Source: NCEH01 sp002257205
GTDB lineage: Bacteria > Pseudomonadota > Alphaproteobacteria > Rhizobiales > Xanthobacteraceae
DNA length: 64,000 nucleotides
Strand: one strand, 5' to 3'
NCBI RefSeq assembly: GCF_043195105.1
Contig: NZ_JBAFWO010000006.1
Shown here: piece by piece, positions 60,064-64,000 of the stretch
Layout: each line of letters starts with the position of its first letter
Position numbering within the stretch: the first letter of the stretch is position 1
The notes under the pieces: model-generated
The model's input: the letters and a program-made list of their open reading frames with translations, nothing else
The model's database searches: none
What the model was told of the DNA's origin: nothing
Program-made: the position numbers and the translations under genes

Positions 60064-62063
60064 TCGCGGAAATCGGCCAATACGCCCTGATCCTCGCCCT
60101 CGCGCTCGCGCTGGTGCAGATGGTGGTGCCCGCCTGGGGCGCCGCCAAGGGCGATCCCGTGCTGATGGGCGTCGCCGCGCCGGTGGCGCTGGCCATGCTG
60201 GTGTTCGTGGGCGGCGCCTTCGCCTGCCTCGTGGCGCTCTATGTGACGTCGGATTTCTCGGTCGCCAATGTGGTGGAGAATTCCCATTCCCAGATGCCGC
60301 TGGTCTATAAAATCACCAGCACCTGGGGCAATCACGAGGGCTCCATGCTGCTGTGGGCGCTGGTGCTCGCCGTGTTCGGCGCGCTGGTGGCCCTGTTCGG
60401 CGGCAATCTGCCCGACCGGCTGAAGGCGAATGTCCTCGCCGTCCAGGCCTCCATCGCCACCGCCTTCCTGCTGTTCATCCTCCTGACCTCCAACCCGTTC
60501 CTGCGGGTGCTGTCGCCGCCGGGCGAGGGGCGCGACCTCAATCCCGTGCTCCAGGACCCCGGCCTCGCGATCCACCCCCCGCTGCTTTATCTCGGCTATG
60601 TCGGGCTCTCCATCGCCTTCGCCTTCGCCATCGCCGCGCTGATCGAGGGGCGGATCGATGCCGCCTGGGCGCGCTGGGTGCGGCCCTGGACGCTGACCGC
60701 CTGGATCTTCCTCACCCTCGGCATCGCGATGGGCTCCTATTGGGCTTATTACGAATTGGGCTGGGGCGGCTGGTGGTTCTGGGACCCGGTGGAGAACGCC
60801 TCCCTCATGCCGTGGCTCGCCGCCACCGCCTTGCTGCATTCCGCCGTGGTGATGGAGAAGCGCGACGCCCTCAAGGTGTGGACCATCCTTTTGGCCATCC
60901 TCGCCTTCTCGCTCTCCCTCATCGGCACCTTCCTGGTGCGTTCGGGCGTGCTGACCTCGGTGCATGCCTTCGCCACAGATCCGCTGCGCGGCGTGTTCAT
61001 CCTCGCCATATTGGTGATCTTCATCGGCGGCAGCCTCGCCCTGTTCGCGGTGCGCGCCGGGGAATTGCGCCAGGGCGGGCTGTTCGCGCCGATCTCGCGC
61101 GAGGGCGCGCTGGTGTTCAACAATCTGTTCCTCACCGCCGCCACCGCCTCGGTGTTCGTCGGCACGCTCTATCCCCTCGCGCTCGAGGCGCTGACCGGGG
61201 ACAAGATCACGGTGGGCCCTCCCTTCTTCAACCTCACGTTCGGCGGGCTGATGCTGCCGCTGGTGTTCGCCATGCCGTTCGGCCCGCTGCTGGCCTGGAA
61301 GCGCGGCGACCTGCTCGGGGTCGCCCAGCGGCTCATGCTGGCGGCTGGCTTCGCGGTGGTCGCGGCGGTGGTGACGGCGGCCGCGACGGCGGCGGTGAGC
61401 GAGGAGCGCGGGCCGGTGCTGGCGCCGGTCGCCATCGGCCTCGCGGTGTTCATCATCGCCGGGGCGCTGACCGACATCGCCGAGCGTGCCGGCATCGGCC
61501 GCGTCTCCGCCGGCTTGGCGGTGCGCCGCCTCACCGGGCTGCCGCGCTCCACCTTCGGCACCGCCGTCGCCCATCTCGGGGTCGGCATCTGCCTGCTGGG
61601 CATCGTGAGCGAGAGCGCCTGGAGCCTGGAGAAGATCGCCGCCGTGCGGGTCGGCGAAACGGTGACCATCGGCACCCGCGACCTCACCCTTGCGCGGGTC
61701 GAAAATCGCGCCGGACCCAATTTCACCTCTCGCGTGGCGGTCTTCGAGATCCGCGACGGCGGCATCTCCCAGGGTACGGTGGAGGCAGCCAAGCGCCAGT
61801 TCGCCGCCCGCCAGATGGCGACCACCGAATCCGGCATCCGCACCTTCGGCTTCAGCCAGCTCTATGTCTCCATCGGCGAGGAGCATCCGGACGGGGCCCT
61901 CTCCATGCGCGCCACCTGGAAGCCGTTCGTGACCCTGATCTGGCTCGGCGCGGTGGTGATGGCGCTCGGCGGCCTGCTCTCGCTGGCGGACCGGAGGCTG
62001 CGCGTCGGGGCGCCGAAGCCCGCGCGCATGCGGCGCGGCACCCTGCCGGCGGCGGCGGAATAA
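60060..62063 (+). CDS. ccmF: Haem lyase subunit CcmF (CycK)
   Basis: A 667-residue polytopic protein with about 14 membrane segments. Signatures are SVANVVENSHSQMPLVYKITSTWGNHEGSMLLW, the WWD motif GWGGWWFWDPVENASLMPWL, conserved His in LQDPGLAIHPPLLYLGYVG, and DPLRGVFIL. It ligates haem to apocytochrome c. Starts at 60060, coupled to ccmE, and is followed by ccmH after 4 bp. Confidence 0.96.
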   Translation: MIAEIGQYALILALALALVQMVVPAWGAAKGDPVLMGVAAPVALAMLVFVGGAFACLVALYVTSDFSVANVVENSHSQMPLVYKITSTWGNHEGSMLLWALVLAVFGALVALFGGNLPDRLKANVLAVQASIATAFLLFILLTSNPFLRVLSPPGEGRDLNPVLQDPGLAIHPPLLYLGYVGLSIAFAFAIAALIEGRIDAAWARWVRPWTLTAWIFLTLGIAMGSYWAYYELGWGGWWFWDPVENASLMPWLAATALLHSAVVMEKRDALKVWTILLAILAFSLSLIGTFLVRSGVLTSVHAFATDPLRGVFILAILVIFIGGSLALFAVRAGELRQGGLFAPISREGALVFNNLFLTAATASVFVGTLYPLALEALTGDKITVGPPFFNLTFGGLMLPLVFAMPFGPLLAWKRGDLLGVAQRLMLAAGFAVVAAVVTAAATAAVSEERGPVLAPVAIGLAVFIIAGALTDIAERAGIGRVSAGLAVRRLTGLPRSTFGTAVAHLGVGICLLGIVSESAWSLEKIAAVRVGETVTIGTRDLTLARVENRAGPNFTSRVAVFEIRDGGISQGTVEAAKRQFAARQMATTESGIRTFGFSQLYVSIGEEHPDGALSMRATWKPFVTLIWLGAVVMALGGLLSLADRRLRVGAPKPARMRRGTLPAAAE

Positions 62064-62067
62064 GCCC

Positions 62068-62613
62068 ATGCTGCGCCGCCTGTTCGCCCTTCTCCTCTTT
62101 CTCCCCATCGCCCTCGGGGTCCTTGGCACCCTCGTGGATCTTGGCGCCGCGCCGGCGTTCGCGGTACAGCCGGACGAGGTGCTGGGCGATCCGGTGCTGG
62201 AGGGGCGGGCGCGCGAGCTCTCTAAAGAGTTGCGCTGCATGGTCTGCCAGAACCAGTCCATCGACGACAGCGATGCGCCGCTCGCGAAGGACCTGCGCCT
62301 GCTCGTGCGCGACCGGCTGAAAGCCGGCGACAGCAACCAGCAGGTGCTCGATTTCCTGGTGGCGCGCTATGGCGAGTTCGTGCTGATGCGCCCCGCGCTC
62401 TCCTGGCGAAACGCCTTGCTGTGGGGCGCGCCGTTGGTGGCTCTGGGGGCGGGCGGGCTTGCCGCCTATCTCGCCATCCAGCGCCGCCGCCGTGCTGCGC
62501 CGGACCTTGTTCCTTTGAGCCCGGACGAGGAAGAGCGGGTGCGCCGTATCCTTGCCGAAACAGCGCCGGCGCCGTCGCCGGAGCCACCCTCCGCGCCGCC
62601 AGCCGGAAGCTGA
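62068..62613 (+). CDS. ccmH: Cytochrome c maturation protein CcmH (CycL)
   Basis: A 181-residue protein. A signal or anchor helix (LFALLLFLPIALGVLGTL) is followed by ELRCMVCQNQSIDDSDAPLAKDLRLLVR with the redox pair Cys57/Cys60 (C-x2-C). A second membrane helix (NALLWGAPLVALGAGGLAAYLAI, about 113-135) precedes a charged tail. It reduces apocytochrome thiols. Last gene of the ccm set; degP starts 176 bp further on. Confidence 0.94.
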   Translation: MLRRLFALLLFLPIALGVLGTLVDLGAAPAFAVQPDEVLGDPVLEGRARELSKELRCMVCQNQSIDDSDAPLAKDLRLLVRDRLKAGDSNQQVLDFLVARYGEFVLMRPALSWRNALLWGAPLVALGAGGLAAYLAIQRRRRAAPDLVPLSPDEEERVRRILAETAPAPSPEPPSAPPAGS

Positions 62614-62788
62614 GCGCGGGCTTGCGCGGCTCCCCCGCCGTTGCAGGGCGTCTTAAGGGAACTCACGCAGCCGTGACGCGCCTTAACGATCGGTAATCCA
62701 GCCGCCAGCCGGCTGTAAGTTTCCCCGCCCTATGTTTGCTCTCGACCTTGCCCCACGGGGGGCAGACAGAAGAGAGACGAACGATCCC

Positions 62789-64000
62789 ATGACCGGCTTC
62801 CCGCGCAAGTCCACCCTCATCCGTCGCCGCCGCTCCGCTCTGCTCGGCGGGGTCTTCGGCCTGGCTGTGACCGGCATCGTTGTCGGCCAGTTCATCCCGC
62901 CCTATTCCATGCCGGCCAGCGCGCAGATCACCACCAGCCAGCCCGCAGGCACGTTCTCCTTCGCCGATACGGTGGAGAAGGTTTCGCCCGCCGTGGTGTC
63001 GGTGAAGGTCAAGAAGGACGTCAACGCCCAGGAAATGGCCATGGGCGAGGATGGCCCGTTCGGCAACGACGTGCCCCCGCAGATCGAGCGTTTCCTGAAG
63101 CGCTTCGGCCTGGAAGGCCAGGGCGGCCCGCAGGGCCAGATGCCGATGCGCCCGCGCGCCGACAAGGGTGAGCGCCGCGTGGTCGGCCAGGGCTCGGGCT
63201 TCATCATTTCCGCCGACGGCTATGTGGTGACCAACAATCACGTGGTGGACGGCGCCAGCGAAGTGGACGTGACCACAACCGACGGCAAGGAATATACCGC
63301 CAAGGTGATCGGCGCCGATCCGCGCACCGACGTCGCCTTGCTGAAGATCGACGGCAAGAACAACCTGCCCTGGGTGAAGCTGGCCGATGGCGCGCCCCGC
63401 GTCGGCGACTGGGTGATCGCGGTCGGCAATCCGTTCGGCCTCGGCGGAACGGTGACGGCAGGCATCGTCTCGGCGCGCGGCCGCGATATCGGCTCGGGCC
63501 CGTATGACGACTTCATCCAGATCGATGCGCCGATCAATCGCGGCAATTCCGGCGGCCCGACCTTCAGCCTCAATGGCGAAGTCATCGGCATGAACACCGC
63601 GATCGTCTCGCCCTCGGGCGGCAATGTGGGCATCGCCTTCGCCATTCCCTCCGAGACCGTGAAGACGGTGGTGAACCAGCTGCGTGACAGCGGCAAGGTG
63701 GCACGCGGCTATATCGGCGTGCAGATCCAGCCGGTGACCGACGATCTCGCCTCGGGCCTCGGCCTGAGCACGTCGGAAGGCGCGCTGGTGGCCCAGGTCC
63801 AGCCCGGCACCCCCGGCGCCAAGGCCGGCCTGAAGAGCGGCGACGTGGTGGCCAAGGTGAACGGCGATACCATCAAGGACGCCCGCGACCTCACCCGCAA
63901 GATCGGCATGATGAAGCCGGGCGCCAATGTCGACCTGACGGTGATCCGCGACAACAAGCCGATCAATGTCGCGGTGACGCTGGAGCAGATCCCCAACGAT
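62789..64000 (+). CDS. degP: Do-family serine endopeptidase DegP, 5' part
   Basis: 404 residues before the window edge; the 3' end is outside. An N-terminal anchor or signal segment (ALLGGVFGLAVTGIVVGQFI) is followed by the protease domain with His151 in TNNHVV, Asp181 in TDVALLKI and Ser254 in RGNSGGP, all intact. The first PDZ domain begins near RGYIGVQIQPVTDDL and is complete or nearly so (GALVAQVQPGTPGAKAGLKSGDVVAKVNGD). It degrades and refolds misfolded periplasmic proteins. The ccm-degP order is standard in rhizobia. Two inverted short elements in the 176-bp gap were not convincing. Confidence 0.94.
   Translation, partial: MTGFPRKSTLIRRRRSALLGGVFGLAVTGIVVGQFIPPYSMPASAQITTSQPAGTFSFADTVEKVSPAVVSVKVKKDVNAQEMAMGEDGPFGNDVPPQIERFLKRFGLEGQGGPQGQMPMRPRADKGERRVVGQGSGFIISADGYVVTNNHVVDGASEVDVTTTDGKEYTAKVIGADPRTDVALLKIDGKNNLPWVKLADGAPRVGDWVIAVGNPFGLGGTVTAGIVSARGRDIGSGPYDDFIQIDAPINRGNSGGPTFSLNGEVIGMNTAIVSPSGGNVGIAFAIPSETVKTVVNQLRDSGKVARGYIGVQIQPVTDDLASGLGLSTSEGALVAQVQPGTPGAKAGLKSGDVVAKVNGDTIKDARDLTRKIGMMKPGANVDLTVIRDNKPINVAVTLEQIPND

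Noticed and set aside
59955..62336. Long minus-strand reading frame opposite ccmE and ccmF
   Set aside because: Antisense shadow of well-recognised ccm genes, with a His/Gln/Arg-rich composition and no family features.

Overview
The window is GC-rich chromosomal DNA from an alphaproteobacterium of the order Hyphomicrobiales (Rhizobiales). The main evidence is the feuP-feuQ / ccmI-E-F-H / degP order at the right end, a rhizobial-type gene transfer agent (GTA) cluster, the moxR-bat operon, and short dispersed palindromes typical of this order. A Xanthobacteraceae-like host is my guess; the genus is not established.

Layout. 1-5.5 kb (minus strand): RND efflux adaptor and pump, a patatin-like lipase and the start of a GntP-type permease. 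5.7-11.4 kb (minus): a seven-gene, tightly overlapping Mrp/Mbh-type cation/proton antiporter operon in the order E-F-G-(MbhD/MnhB)-C-D-D. 12-15.4 kb (plus): a DUF1269 membrane protein, an AraC-family regulator and an orphan glycerol-3-phosphate-binding protein (UgpB). 15.7-23.4 kb (minus): moxR-DUF58-DUF4381-batA-VWA/TPR-batD. 23.7-25.7 kb (plus): three genes of which only the middle one, a Rieske protein, is recognisable; a good sigma-54 type promoter sequence precedes them. 25.7-28.3 kb: MgtC-like protein, a zinc-type COG0523 GTPase, and a small Cys-rich protein.

28.5-54.8 kb is a nearly complete RcGTA-like cluster: terminase subunits, portal, protease, HK97-type capsid, connector and closure proteins, tail tube, chaperones, a short tape measure, the baseplate series (DUF2460, DUF2163, NlpC/P60, TIM-barrel hub), DUF2793, a spike-base-like protein, a fibre-like protein and a lysis cassette. 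It is nearly twice as long as the 14-15 kb Rhodobacter cluster. The extra length comes from minus-strand genes (stress-17M, transglycosylase-SPOR, trypsin-like protease, porin-like mini-protein, Lys/Ala-rich histone H1-like protein, small membrane protein) and from several blocks of palindromic or tandem repeats. A sigma-70-like promoter overlapped by a 7-bp dyad lies upstream of the small terminase.

54.8-64 kb: feuP-feuQ two-component system, split by a 142-bp MITE-like element, an outer-membrane lipoprotein, a YidB-like protein, the cytochrome c maturation genes ccmI-ccmE-ccmF-ccmH, and the 5' part of degP, cut by the window edge. No tRNA, rRNA, CRISPR array or intact insertion sequence was seen.
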